From Merdimmobilis hominis (GTDB lineage: Bacteria > Bacillota > Clostridia > Oscillospirales > Ruminococcaceae): DNA of 64,000 nucleotides. Below the pieces are notes generated by a model, which did no database searches, was not told where the DNA came from, and saw only the letters and a program-made list of their open reading frames with translations. Positions within the stretch are counted from its first letter, which is position 1, and each line of letters starts with the position of its first letter. The position numbers and the translations under genes are program-made. Below, in pieces: positions 51,255-58,729 of the stretch. The stretch lies in assembly GCF_021109255.1 (NCBI RefSeq), contig NZ_JAJODG010000002.1. One strand, 5' to 3'.

Positions 51255-51510
51255 TGATCGCAGGGCGATCATTGGGGAAGAAATCCTTGTCGGGCTGAGA
51301 GCCCTCCTGCGGCAAGGCCGCATTAGGATTTTTCCAGCCTGTGGAGATTTTTGGTATACAGACCACAGCGGGGCTGTGGCATTCGAAGAATTGCTTGCAG
51401 GGCAAAGCCCTTTGCGGCAGGGGCCGCACCGCAATTCTTATCGTTTGTGCAGACTTTATGGTAGAATAACCGCAGGGCATCCTTGGGGGATATACCCCCG
51501 CACGCTGAAA
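51247..51510. repeat. Tandem structured units (two clear, one degenerate), about 105-107 nt each
   Basis: Each unit begins TGGTA (51247, 51352, 51459). Units 1 and 2 have the same plan: hairpin 1 with a CAGGG or CGGGG loop (51253-51273; 51363-51379), then a long closing stem around two short hairpins. The closing stem of unit 1 is GGAA-G-AAATCCT with AGGATTTTTCC (51276-51287/51325-51335, one bulged G). In unit 2 it is AAGAATTGC with GCAATTCTT (51386-51394/51431-51439). The inner hairpins are GGGC/GCCC and TGCGGC/GCCGCA in both. The closing-stem bases change together between units, so base pairing has been kept. Unit 3 keeps GCAGGGCATC and TTGGGG but has only a GGGGG/CCCCC hairpin. The strand and function are undetermined. 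Confidence 0.6.
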
Positions 51511-51583
51511 ATTCCGGTCCGGCCTGTTAGCCCCCTAGTCCCCCCTTTACACCCATTTTGACTGCTGAAAGAGTGTGTGAATT

Positions 51584-52012
51584 ATGTTCTGTCGAAATTG
51601 TGGCGGCCACCTGGATGAAGGCGACCGTTTTTGTAAGAAATGCGGCGCCCCCTCCACTGCAGCGGGCCGCTGTTGCCCCAACTGCGGCCTTCCCCTCCCT
51701 CCGGGATGCACCATCTGTCCCCGGTGCAATTCCCAGGTGGGGGACGGCCAAGGCATGCCCTTCTTCCCCCCGCAGAAATCCCGGCTCATCGCCGGTTTGC
51801 TGGCCATCTTTGTAGGGAGCTTGGGCATCCACAACTTTTACCTGGGATATAACGACCGCGGCCTTCTGCAAATCCTGCTGACCACCGTGGGTTCTATCTT
51901 CACCTGCGGCTTATCAGCCGGCGCAGTGGCCATCTGGGCCCTGGTAGAAGGGATTATGCTCCTCACCGGAAACATCGCCGTGGATGCAAATGGCATCCCC
52001 TTAAAAGACTAG
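51584..52012 (+). CDS. Zinc-ribbon and TM2-domain membrane protein
   Basis: A 142-residue protein. The N-terminal 50 residues carry zinc-ribbon Cys pairs (FCRNCGG, FCKKCGAPS, CCPNCGLPLPPG, ICPRCNSQ), so two double-Cys zinc sites are likely. The TM2 domain follows (RLIAGLLAIFVGSLGIHNFY, then the second helix SIFTCGLSAGAVAIWALVEG), with the family F-Y-L-G signature after the first helix. The ATG at 51584 has only a weak purine site. TM2 proteins are widespread and mostly uncharacterised. It follows the structured repeats and precedes rnpB. Confidence 0.85.
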   Translation: MFCRNCGGHLDEGDRFCKKCGAPSTAAGRCCPNCGLPLPPGCTICPRCNSQVGDGQGMPFFPPQKSRLIAGLLAIFVGSLGIHNFYLGYNDRGLLQILLTTVGSIFTCGLSAGAVAIWALVEGIMLLTGNIAVDANGIPLKD

Positions 52013-52016
52013 CATT

Positions 52017-52045
52017 GACATTTACCCCAGTACAAGGTACAATGT
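52017..52045 (+). promoter_or_regulatory. promoter for RNase P RNA
   Basis: A perfect TTGACA (52017-52022), a 17-bp spacer and TACAAT (52040-52045). The -35 overlaps the end of the TM2 gene. Confidence 0.85.
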
Positions 52046-52050
52046 GGTAT

Positions 52051-52398
52051 GCGAGTAAGCGATACAACAGCGGGCACAAAGCCGAAAGGCTGTGCGTGAG
52101 GAAAGTCCGGGCTTCACAGGGCAGGATAGCTGTTAACGGCAGCCGAAGGCGACTTTAGGGACAGTGCAACAGAAAGATACCGCCACGCAAGTGGTAAGGA
52201 TGGAAAGGTGAGGTAAGAGCTCACCAGCGGGCAGGCGACTGCCCGGCTATGTAAACCCTATCCGAAGCAACACCGCATAGGAGGGCATGAAGCGGCGGCC
52301 CGTCGCGTCCTCGGGAAGGTGGCTGGAGCCGTGCGGCGACGCACGGCCTAGATAGATTGTTGTTTGATACAGAACTCGGCTTATCAGCTTAGTCGCAT
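52051..52398 (+). ncRNA. rnpB: RNase P RNA, bacterial A type
   Basis: The universally conserved segments are present in order: GAGGAAAGTCCGGGC (P3/P4 side), CAGGGCAGGATAGCTG, AGGGACAGTGCAACAGAAAG, GGTAAGGATGGAAAGGTGAG, TAAACCCTATCCGAAGCAAC and ACAGAACTCGGCTTAT. The P1 ends TGCGAGTAAGC and GCTTAGTCGCA pair. It is the catalytic RNA that removes 5' leaders from pre-tRNA. A terminator follows at once. Confidence 0.97.
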
Positions 52399-52404
52399 TT
52401 ATAT

Positions 52405-52443
52405 GGCCGGGGAGTGTCTAAAAGCGCTCCCCGGCCCTTTTCC
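52405..52443 (+). terminator. intrinsic terminator of rnpB
   Basis: GGCCGGGGAG pairs with CTCCCCGGCC followed by CTTTT. Confidence 0.85.
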
Positions 52444-52445
52444 AT

Positions 52446-52484
52446 AAAAAAGAAAAGGGAGAAGGCTTCTGCCCCTCTCCCTTT
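52446..52484 (-). terminator. intrinsic terminator after selD
   Basis: AAAGGGAGA pairs with TCTCCCTTT on the minus strand, with T residues following. Confidence 0.7.
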
Positions 52485-52513
52485 GCCTATGCCGTTTTTT
52501 CCCTGCTGGGCAG

Positions 52514-53557
52514 CTAGCGCACCTCGATGGATTTTCCGCTGTAGGCTTTTACTTCACCTACCACCTTAGCACAGGGGGTTACCCCATCCAGCTGCTTGAC
52601 CAGCTCCACTGCCTTATCCTCCGGCAGGGCGATGAGCAATCCACCGGCCGTCTGGGGGTCGCACAACAGATCGATCACCACTTCCGGGACATCTGCCCCA
52701 AAGGAGACCTTCTCCTCCAGATAATTGCGGTTTTCATAAGCCCCAGCGGGGATAATGCCCATTTTGGCATACTCCACCGCGCTGGGGATCAGCGGCAGGT
52801 CTTTGGCGTAAAGTTCCACTGTCATACCGCAGCCGCTGGCCATCTCATAGGTGTGGCCCAGCATGCCAAACCCGGTGACATCGGTGCAGGCGTGGGCTCC
52901 GCCTACCCGCAGCATCGCCTCTTGGCCGCCTTTGTTGAGGGTGGTCATCAGCCGGACCATCTCCTGATACTCCTCCGGGCTGGCCAGGTCGGCCTTGTTG
53001 GCGGTGGTCATCACTCCAAGGCCCAAGGGCTTAGTGAGCACCAACAGGTCCCCTTCCTTGGCCGTGCTGTTGGCTAAGACGTCTTTGGGATGGAGAAACC
53101 CGGTGACGCACAAGCCATATTTGGGCTCCGGGTCCTCGATGGTGTGGCCGCCTACGATGATAGCTCCAGCCTCCCGGACCTTGTCATAGCCGCCCTGCAA
53201 TATCCCCTCCAGCACATCTAAGGGGAGGCAGTTGGGGAAGCAGATCAAATTCATGGCCAGGTTGGGCGAACCTCCCATGGCGTAGACGTCGCTGAGGGCA
53301 TTGGTGGCCGCAATCTGGCCGTAAGTGTAGGGGTCGTCCACCACCGGGGGGAAGAAGTCCACCGTCTGGATGATGGCCAAATCCTCCCGCAATTGGTAAA
53401 CGCAGGCGTCGTCGCTGGTGTCAAACCCCACCAATAGATTGGGGTCAGAAAACTTGGGCAGCCGCTCTAAAATGCTTGAAAGGACACCCGGTCCTATTTT
53501 GGATGCTCAGCCTGCGCTTTTTGTCATTTGTGTCAACCGCTGTACTTTTGCCAACAC
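52514..53557 (-). CDS. selD: Selenide, water dikinase SelD with in-frame UGA (selenocysteine 17)
   Basis: SelD makes selenophosphate from selenide and ATP. The usual gene call starts at 53434 and misses the N-terminus. The frame extends upstream through a TGA at 53509-53507 to a GTG at 53557, six bases after AGGAGG, giving 347 residues. Around the TGA the protein reads LTQMTKSAG-U-ASKIGPGVL, which aligns with the E. coli LTQYSHGAG-C-GCKISPKVL segment, so the UGA falls exactly on the catalytic Cys17. A short hairpin 11 nt beyond the TGA is a good SECIS candidate. The rest is intact: VGFDTSDDA, TVDFFPPVVDDPYTYGQIAA, IIVGGHTIEDPEPKYGLCVT. The neighbour is a divergent LysR gene of the selenium-associated type. 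Confidence 0.9.
53481..53495 (-). promoter_or_regulatory. Candidate bacterial SECIS hairpin for selD
   Basis: On the minus-strand RNA, AGGAC pairs with GUCCU around a five-base loop, CGGGU, starting 11 nt after the UGA. The apical loop contains G residues, as bacterial SECIS elements do, and the UGA-to-loop distance of 16 nt is within the known range. A SelB partner and tRNA-Sec are not in the window. Confidence 0.6.
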
Positions 53558-53588
53558 AATGCACCTCCTGTCCCGTTACTTCGGTCTT

Positions 53589-53617
53589 ATTGTACACACT
53601 TTTAAGAGGAATTTCAA
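53589..53617 (-). promoter_or_regulatory. promoter for selD
   Basis: TTGAAA (53617-53612), a 17-bp spacer and TACAAT (53594-53589) on the minus strand, about 30 nt before the GTG start. Confidence 0.7.
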
Positions 53618-53672
53618 CCTCTTCCCCGGGCTGCCCCTGGGACAAAACAAGACAGTCTTGCCCATTTTACCG

Positions 53673-53692
53673 ACAATGCAACGGGACATTGT
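53673..53692. promoter_or_regulatory. Candidate LysR operator between selD and the LysR gene
   Basis: The inverted repeat ACAATG-N8-CATTGT fits the spacing of LysR-type sites. It lies between the two divergent promoters, about 35 bp upstream of the LysR -35. A second inverted repeat (CAAGAC-A-GTCTTG, 53648-53660) sits nearer the selD promoter. Confidence 0.4.
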
Positions 53693-53725
53693 GACACGCT
53701 AAGCCAGGGACTTTGTTGAAAAAGG

Positions 53726-53754
53726 GTGACCAAACGGGAAACTTCTGGTATAAT
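53726..53754 (+). promoter_or_regulatory. promoter for the LysR gene
   Basis: GTGACC (53726-53731), a 17-bp spacer and a perfect TATAAT (53749-53754). Confidence 0.55.
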
Positions 53755-53847
53755 ATTACTATCTGCGGAAAAATGGGAGAAACGCCCTATTTTTGCCGCC
53801 AGATAAAGCGCGGCATCCCAGCAACATCCATTTTGAGGAGGAATCCC

Positions 53848-54759
53848 ATGGATTTTAAACAGCTAGAAGCCTTTGTATACGTCGTAAAACTCAAAAGCTT
53901 TTCCAAAACGGCGGAGAAGCTCTACCTGACCCAGCCCACCATCAGCGCCCACATCAGCTCTTTGGAGAAAGAACTGGGGGTTCAGCTCATTGTCCGTTCG
54001 GCCAAGGAAGCCCTCCCCTCTGAGGAGGGCAAAGTCCTCTATGAATACGCCCAGGACATGCTCACCTTGCGGGACAACGCCTTGTCCGCCTTCCAAAACA
54101 TCAGCCGCAATGTCAGCGGCACCCTGTGCATCGCGGCATCTTCTATGCCCAGCCAATACGTGCTACCTCAGATGATGAGCGCTTTTCGCAGCAAGTACCC
54201 GGATGTCTCCTTCAATGTCATCAAATGCGACAGCGGCGAGGTGGTTCGCAGCATTGTCAACCGCAAGGCGGAAATCGGGATGACCGGTGCGGTGATCGAA
54301 TCGGCCAAATGCGTCTTTGAGGAGTTTTTAGACGACCGGCTGGTGGTCATCACCCCCAACACCGAACGATACCGCAAAATTGGGGAGCACGGGTTCACTC
54401 TCCAGGATCTGGCCCGGGAGCCCTTCATTATTCGGGAACCCGATTCGGGCACCCGCCGGGAGACCGAGCGCTTTCTGCGAAGCATGCACCTGGACCCTGC
54501 CTCCCTCCATGTGGTAGCCCAAATGGATGACCCCGACGCCATCAAAAACTCGGTGAGCCAGGGCCTTGGCATCTCCATCATGTCTAAGACCGCTGCGGCG
54601 GACTTTCAGCGCTTCGGACTGATTCAAACCTTTGACTTTGACCATGTGGTCCTCAGCCGCAAGCTCTACTTGGTGCGCAACCAAAACCACACCCTCTCCC
54701 CAGCGGCAGCGGCGTTTCTGCGCTTTGCCAAAAAAGAGGCTGCCGGCTCCGCCCAATGA
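53848..54759 (+). CDS. LysR-family regulator, selenium-metabolism-associated type
   Basis: A 303-residue protein. The ATG at 53848 follows GAGGAGG; the longer frame runs through the promoter. The N-terminal HTH (FKQLEAFVYVVKLKSFSKTA, LYLTQPTISAHISSLEKEL) is standard LysR, followed by an RD domain with two lobes (GTLCIAASSMPSQYVLPQMM and DDRLVVITPNTERY). It is divergent from selD, the position described for the LysR group tied to selenium metabolism. The effector may reflect selenium or selenophosphate status, which is inference. Confidence 0.85.
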   Translation: MDFKQLEAFVYVVKLKSFSKTAEKLYLTQPTISAHISSLEKELGVQLIVRSAKEALPSEEGKVLYEYAQDMLTLRDNALSAFQNISRNVSGTLCIAASSMPSQYVLPQMMSAFRSKYPDVSFNVIKCDSGEVVRSIVNRKAEIGMTGAVIESAKCVFEEFLDDRLVVITPNTERYRKIGEHGFTLQDLAREPFIIREPDSGTRRETERFLRSMHLDPASLHVVAQMDDPDAIKNSVSQGLGISIMSKTAAADFQRFGLIQTFDFDHVVLSRKLYLVRNQNHTLSPAAAAFLRFAKKEAAGSAQ

Positions 54760-54824
54760 CCCCTCTCCTGCAGGGGGGCCCTGTACCGTATCGACCACAA
54801 ACCCCATCGGATGTCCGCTTAATG

Positions 54825-54854
54825 CCGCCCCGGGAAACCGAGGCGGTGTTTTTT
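54825..54854 (+). terminator. intrinsic terminator after the LysR gene
   Basis: CCGCC-CCGG-GAAA-CCGA-GGCGG hairpin with a tetraloop-like turn, then a long T run. Confidence 0.75.
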
Positions 54855-54922
54855 TGCCCTTTTCGCAAACGAATCCACAGAATTTTATCCCAACAGCCAT
54901 GGGATGCTTTCCCCAAAAACGC

Positions 54923-54948
54923 AAAAAGCCCCGGGAATATCCCGGGGC
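54923..54948 (-). terminator. intrinsic terminator after coaX
   Basis: GCCCCGGGA pairs with TCCCGGGGC around TAT, followed by TTTTT on the minus strand. It ends the polysaccharide operon. Confidence 0.88.
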
Positions 54949-54962
54949 CAATTCTACGAATT

Positions 54963-55742
54963 CTATTCTGCCTTCTCTTTACAATGGGCGGCATAAATCA
55001 TCTGTAGGCCGGTGAGGGTCAAGGTTTTGTCCACCGCGAAGATCTCGCCGGTCTGGGCGGCGATCATCGTGGCCAGCCCACCGGTGGCGATGACCTTGGC
55101 GTCCTCCCCCAATTCCTGCTTCATCCGGCGGCAGATGTTCTCCACCGCACCTACATACCCGTATACCGCGCCCACCTGCATGCTTTGGACAGTGTTTTTC
55201 CCAATGAGCACCCCTGGGTCGTCGATAGCCACCTGGGGCAGCTTGGATGCCTTTTGCGCCAGGGCGTCCATCGAGAGCTTCACCCCCGGGTAGATGGCCC
55301 CGCCCTCATAGGCGCCTTCCCGGCTGACCGCATCAAATGTGGTGGCGGTGCCAAAGTCCACAACGATGAGGGGCGCGCCGTACTTTTTAACCGCCGGCAG
55401 CACGTTGACCAGCCGGTCTGCGCCCACCTGGGCCGGGTTGTCATAGTGGTTGGCCACATAATAGGGGACGCTTTCCCCCACCACCAAGGCGGTCTTTCCC
55501 AAATATTTGCGGATGGCGTTGTTCATGGAATACATGATCTGAGGCACCACTGAGGCGATGATGACATCCTCGACCTTCTGGTGGTCGATGCCGTGGAGCA
55601 GCAGAAACTGCCGGATAAAGATGCCGATTTCATCGCTTGTGGCGTCCCGGTTGGTGCCAAGGCGCGCTGAGCGCAGCAGGGTTTCCCCTTCAAACACACC
55701 GAATTCGATATTGGTGTTGCCGATGTCAATTGCTAGCAGCAT
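54963..55742 (-). CDS. coaX: Type III pantothenate kinase
   Basis: A 259-residue protein. The ATG at 55742 (MLLAIDIGNTN) follows AAGGAGAAG; the longer frame overlaps the upstream gene in another reading. The ASKHA fold is clear: LLAIDIGNTNIEFGVFEGET, then NPAQVGADRLVNVLPAVKKY, VVDFGTATTFDAVSREGAYE and ATGGLATMIAAQTG. It phosphorylates pantothenate, the first step of coenzyme A synthesis, and typically needs K+ or NH4+. It overlaps the DegT gene by 17 bases, an unusual place for a CoA gene. Confidence 0.96.
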   Translation of the reverse strand: MLLAIDIGNTNIEFGVFEGETLLRSARLGTNRDATSDEIGIFIRQFLLLHGIDHQKVEDVIIASVVPQIMYSMNNAIRKYLGKTALVVGESVPYYVANHYDNPAQVGADRLVNVLPAVKKYGAPLIVVDFGTATTFDAVSREGAYEGGAIYPGVKLSMDALAQKASKLPQVAIDDPGVLIGKNTVQSMQVGAVYGYVGAVENICRRMKQELGEDAKVIATGGLATMIAAQTGEIFAVDKTLTLTGLQMIYAAHCKEKAE

Positions 55743-56880
55743 GGGGGTCTTCTCCTTCGTCTTCCCGCACCAACGCGGAGCGGACCGCGTCCACCACCCG
55801 CTGGGCCTCCCCTTTTGTGAGATAGGGGTGCATGGGTAGGGAGAGAACCGTTTGGGCGGCCTGTTCGGCGTTGGGCAGATTTTGGGTCGAGCCGCCGCGG
55901 TAAACGGGGAGCTTGTGCAGCGGCGTAGGATAGTATACATGGGCGGGAATCCCCTGGGCGGCCAGCCTGGCCTGAAGGGCATCCCGCTTGTCTGCATCCA
56001 CTGCTATTGTATACTGGGCGTAGCTGCTCGTCAACCCCTCCTTGACCCGGGGGGTTTTGACCAGCCCTGCAAGCCCCTGGTCATACCAGCTGGCCAGCTG
56101 CCGGCGGGCGGCAAGCTCCTCTTCTAAACTGGGTAGCTTGATCCGCAGCACCGCGGCCTGAAGGGCATCCAAGCGGGCGTTGAGGCCGAAGCGATGGTTG
56201 TCGTATTTGTCCCCACCCTGTCCGTGAACCCGCAGGGACCGCAGCATATCCCAATCTTCTTTCGTATGGCAAAAGACCGCGCCCCCATCCCCATAGCATC
56301 CCAGCGGCTTGGATGGGAAAAAGGAGGTGCAGCCGAACCGCCCAAAGATTCCTGCCTTTTTACCCCGCAGCTCCGCCCCCATGGATTGGGCTGCGTCCTC
56401 AATGAGCAATAGGTCGTTCTCTCCACAGATTTCTTCTATTTTGTCATATTCGGCGCACTGGCCGAACAAATCCACTGCGATGACTGCCTTGGGCACCCGG
56501 TTGGTAGTCTTGCGGATCCGTTTGATCAGGTGTTCCAAGCAGTAGGGATCCAGGTTGTAGGTGTCGGGGTTGATGTCGCAGAAGAGGACTTCCCCCCCCA
56601 GAAGCCCTACCACTTCGCTGGTGGCAAAAAAGCTGAAGGCGGTGGTCAGCACCAAATCGCCGGGGCCGATTCCCGCGGCCATCAGAGAGAGGAGCAGGGC
56701 ATCGGTCCCGCTGGCCACCGCCACACAGTAGGGCGCTCCCACATAGGCGGCCAGCTCCTGCTCCAGCTGTTCCACCTCTGGGCCTAAAATGTAATTTCCC
56801 CCGCGCAGCACTGCGAGCACCGCCTCCTCCATCTGGGGCTGCAAGCGCTGGTACTGGGCTTTTAAATCCACAAACTCCAT
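55726..56880 (-). CDS. DegT/DnrJ/EryC1/StrS-family aminotransferase (WbpE-like)
   Basis: A 384-residue PLP enzyme; the ATG at 56880 follows AAGGAGG. Hallmarks are MEFVDLKAQYQRLQPQMEEA, GGNYILGPEVEQLE, VASGTDALLLSLMAAGIG, ECAEYDK-type and LIEDAAQSMGAELRGK segments, and the PLP lysine in TSFFPSKPLGCYGDGGA. The DLKAQY start and the G-N-Y/I-L-G-P-E-V motif match WbpE/WlbC-type enzymes, which transfer an amino group to a 3-keto uronic acid nucleotide sugar. It is the last polysaccharide gene before coaX, and its ATG overlaps the preceding stop. Confidence 0.87.
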   Translation of the reverse strand: MEFVDLKAQYQRLQPQMEEAVLAVLRGGNYILGPEVEQLEQELAAYVGAPYCVAVASGTDALLLSLMAAGIGPGDLVLTTAFSFFATSEVVGLLGGEVLFCDINPDTYNLDPYCLEHLIKRIRKTTNRVPKAVIAVDLFGQCAEYDKIEEICGENDLLLIEDAAQSMGAELRGKKAGIFGRFGCTSFFPSKPLGCYGDGGAVFCHTKEDWDMLRSLRVHGQGGDKYDNHRFGLNARLDALQAAVLRIKLPSLEEELAARRQLASWYDQGLAGLVKTPRVKEGLTSSYAQYTIAVDADKRDALQARLAAQGIPAHVYYPTPLHKLPVYRGGSTQNLPNAEQAAQTVLSLPMHPYLTKGEAQRVVDAVRSALVREDEGEDPHAASN

Positions 56881-57530
56881 CAAAAAACCTCCTTGATTGC
56901 CATACGGGCGGTTTGCAGCAGGATTTTGCCGTCCTCCCACAGGGAGTAATCTTGCAGATAGCGGATGTTCTCCTCCATCTTGGCGGGGAGCACCCGTTGG
57001 CGGTAGACCTGTTCCCCATCTTCCCCCGCTAAAAGGGCGGCTTCGTCCTTAAACCGCAAGCTGGCCCGGCAGGTGATGCCCACCGGCAGAAGCAAGGTCG
57101 CCCGCATCCGGTCGGTGTACAACTGGGCGTAGCGAGGGACCTCCGGCCGGGGCCCCACCAGGGACATCTCCCCTTTCAACACGTTGAACAGTTGGGGCAG
57201 CTCATCCAGACGGGTGCGCCGGAGGATGCGCCCGGCCTTGGTGATGCGGGGGTCCTCCCCCCGGGTCAGCTCCCCGCCCAAGTAGGCCCGTTCGGTCATG
57301 GTGCGGAACTTATAGATCACAAAGGGCCTGCTGTACCGGCCGATGCGCACCTGCCGGTACAGGATGCTCCCCCCATCGGCTTTCACCAAAGCGGCGCAGA
57401 AGGCCATCACCGGGGAGAGAGCCAGGATGAGGATGAGGGACAAGGCGATGTCAATCCCCCGCTTCAGCGCCAGCTGGAACCGTTTGCGGGAGAGCTTGTC
57501 GTAGTACAGCCGTGTGGTGTCATTTTGCAT
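56880..57530 (-). CDS. Initiating sugar transferase (polyprenyl-phosphate sugar-1-P transferase)
   Basis: A 216-residue protein starting at the ATG 57530 (MQNDTTRLYY), which lies 11 bases inside the upstream gene. One membrane helix near residue 25-45 (IDIALSLILILALSPVMAFC) is followed by the bacterial sugar transferase domain: YRQVRIGRYSRPFVIYKFRTM, then RTRLDELPQLFNVLKGEMSL and VGPRPEVPRYA. Such enzymes move a sugar phosphate from a nucleotide sugar to undecaprenyl phosphate and start repeat-unit assembly. Which sugar is used is not known. Confidence 0.9.
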   Translation of the reverse strand: MQNDTTRLYYDKLSRKRFQLALKRGIDIALSLILILALSPVMAFCAALVKADGGSILYRQVRIGRYSRPFVIYKFRTMTERAYLGGELTRGEDPRITKAGRILRRTRLDELPQLFNVLKGEMSLVGPRPEVPRYAQLYTDRMRATLLLPVGITCRASLRFKDEAALLAGEDGEQVYRQRVLPAKMEENIRYLQDYSLWEDGKILLQTARMAIKEVF

Positions 57531-58686
57531 CGAGCTGGGAAGCTTCCCGAACGCTCTCAATGACATATTGAACATCCTCCTCGCCCATGGATGGATACAG
57601 GGGCAGCGAGATAATGGTTTGGTAAAACGCCTCGGCATGGGGAAGCGGCACTGGATTCTGAGGCAGATGCTCCTCATAATAGGTCATGGTGTGTACCGGC
57701 TTAAAGTGGACACTGGTGCCGATCTTCTTCCCGGTGAGGAACCGGATCAGCCCCTCCCGATCCATGCCGAATTCCCGGGGGTCCACCTGGATCACAAACA
57801 GGTGCCAGGCATTTTCCCTCTCCGGCAGTTGGCGCAGGGTCTTGATCCCCGGGATGGAGGCAAACCCTTCCTCATACAGGGTGGCATACCTCCTGCGGGT
57901 AGCCTGCATCTGGTCCAGCCGTTCCAATTGGGCCAAGCCCAAGGCCGCGGCCAATTCCCCCATGTTGAATTTGTAGCCGGGGTAGACCACGTCGTACAGG
58001 TGGCTCCCCCCTTCCTGGTACCGGTTGTAGGCGTTTTTGTCCATTCCATGAAGGGAGAGCACCCGCGCTTTTTCCGCCACTTCTGGGTCGTTGGTGGTCA
58101 GCATGCCCCCCTCGCCGGTGGCCAGGTTTTTGGTGGCGTAAAAACTGAAGGCGGCTGCATCCCGGCAGTTTCCGATGGGTTCCCCATGATAGAAGGCCCC
58201 CGCCGCATGGGCTGCATCCTCGATGACCACAAGGCCATTTTTATCCGCTATGGCGTAGATTTCCTTTAAATCACAGGGCTGGCCACCGTAGTGAACTGGC
58301 AGGATGGCCCTGGTTTTATCGGTGATCAATGGCTCGATGCCCGCCGGGTCTATGAGGCCTGTCTGTGGGTCGATATCGCAGAAGATGGGCCTCGCCCCCA
58401 GGTGGAGTGCCACATTAGCAGTGGAGCAAAAGGTCATAGGGGTGGTGATGACCTCATCCCCTGGGCTGACTCCATAGGCACAAAGGGCAACCTCCAAGGC
58501 GGCGGTGCAGGAGTTCATTGAGACAGCGTACCTGGCCCCCACCTTTTGGGCGAACTCCTCTTCAAACCGCTGGCACTTCTCCCCCCTGCTCCACCAGAGG
58601 GAGCGCACCGCTTCCAGCACTTCTTCCAGTTCCCGGTGGGTCAAGCTTGGCTGGGCATAGGGCAAAAATTCTTCCCGGACGTTCAT
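57520..58686 (-). CDS. DegT/DnrJ/EryC1/StrS-family aminotransferase (PglE/ArnB-like)
   Basis: A 388-residue PLP enzyme; the ATG at 58686 follows GGAGG. Features: FLPYAQPSLTHRELEEVLEA, VSMNSCTAALEVALCAYGV, TTPMTFCSTANVALHLGARP, VIEDAAHAAGAFYHG and the PLP lysine region FSFYATKNLATGEGGML. It resembles aminotransferases that make 4-amino-4,6-dideoxy or related amino sugars. With the WbpE-like partner, the polymer may carry two kinds of amino sugar. The substrate is unproven. Confidence 0.85.
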   Translation of the reverse strand: MNVREEFLPYAQPSLTHRELEEVLEAVRSLWWSRGEKCQRFEEEFAQKVGARYAVSMNSCTAALEVALCAYGVSPGDEVITTPMTFCSTANVALHLGARPIFCDIDPQTGLIDPAGIEPLITDKTRAILPVHYGGQPCDLKEIYAIADKNGLVVIEDAAHAAGAFYHGEPIGNCRDAAAFSFYATKNLATGEGGMLTTNDPEVAEKARVLSLHGMDKNAYNRYQEGGSHLYDVVYPGYKFNMGELAAALGLAQLERLDQMQATRRRYATLYEEGFASIPGIKTLRQLPERENAWHLFVIQVDPREFGMDREGLIRFLTGKKIGTSVHFKPVHTMTYYEEHLPQNPVPLPHAEAFYQTIISLPLYPSMGEEDVQYVIESVREASQLDAK

Positions 58687-58729
58687 GGTTTGGCCTCCTT
58701 ATTCTGTCGCAGGCTGTGGCGAAGACCGC

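Noticed and set aside
51281..51330. CTGAGA element resembling a TPP riboswitch core
   Set aside because: The second TPP core (ACCTGA...GGATAATGCCAG) is absent, and the six bases fall inside a small hairpin of the repeat unit.
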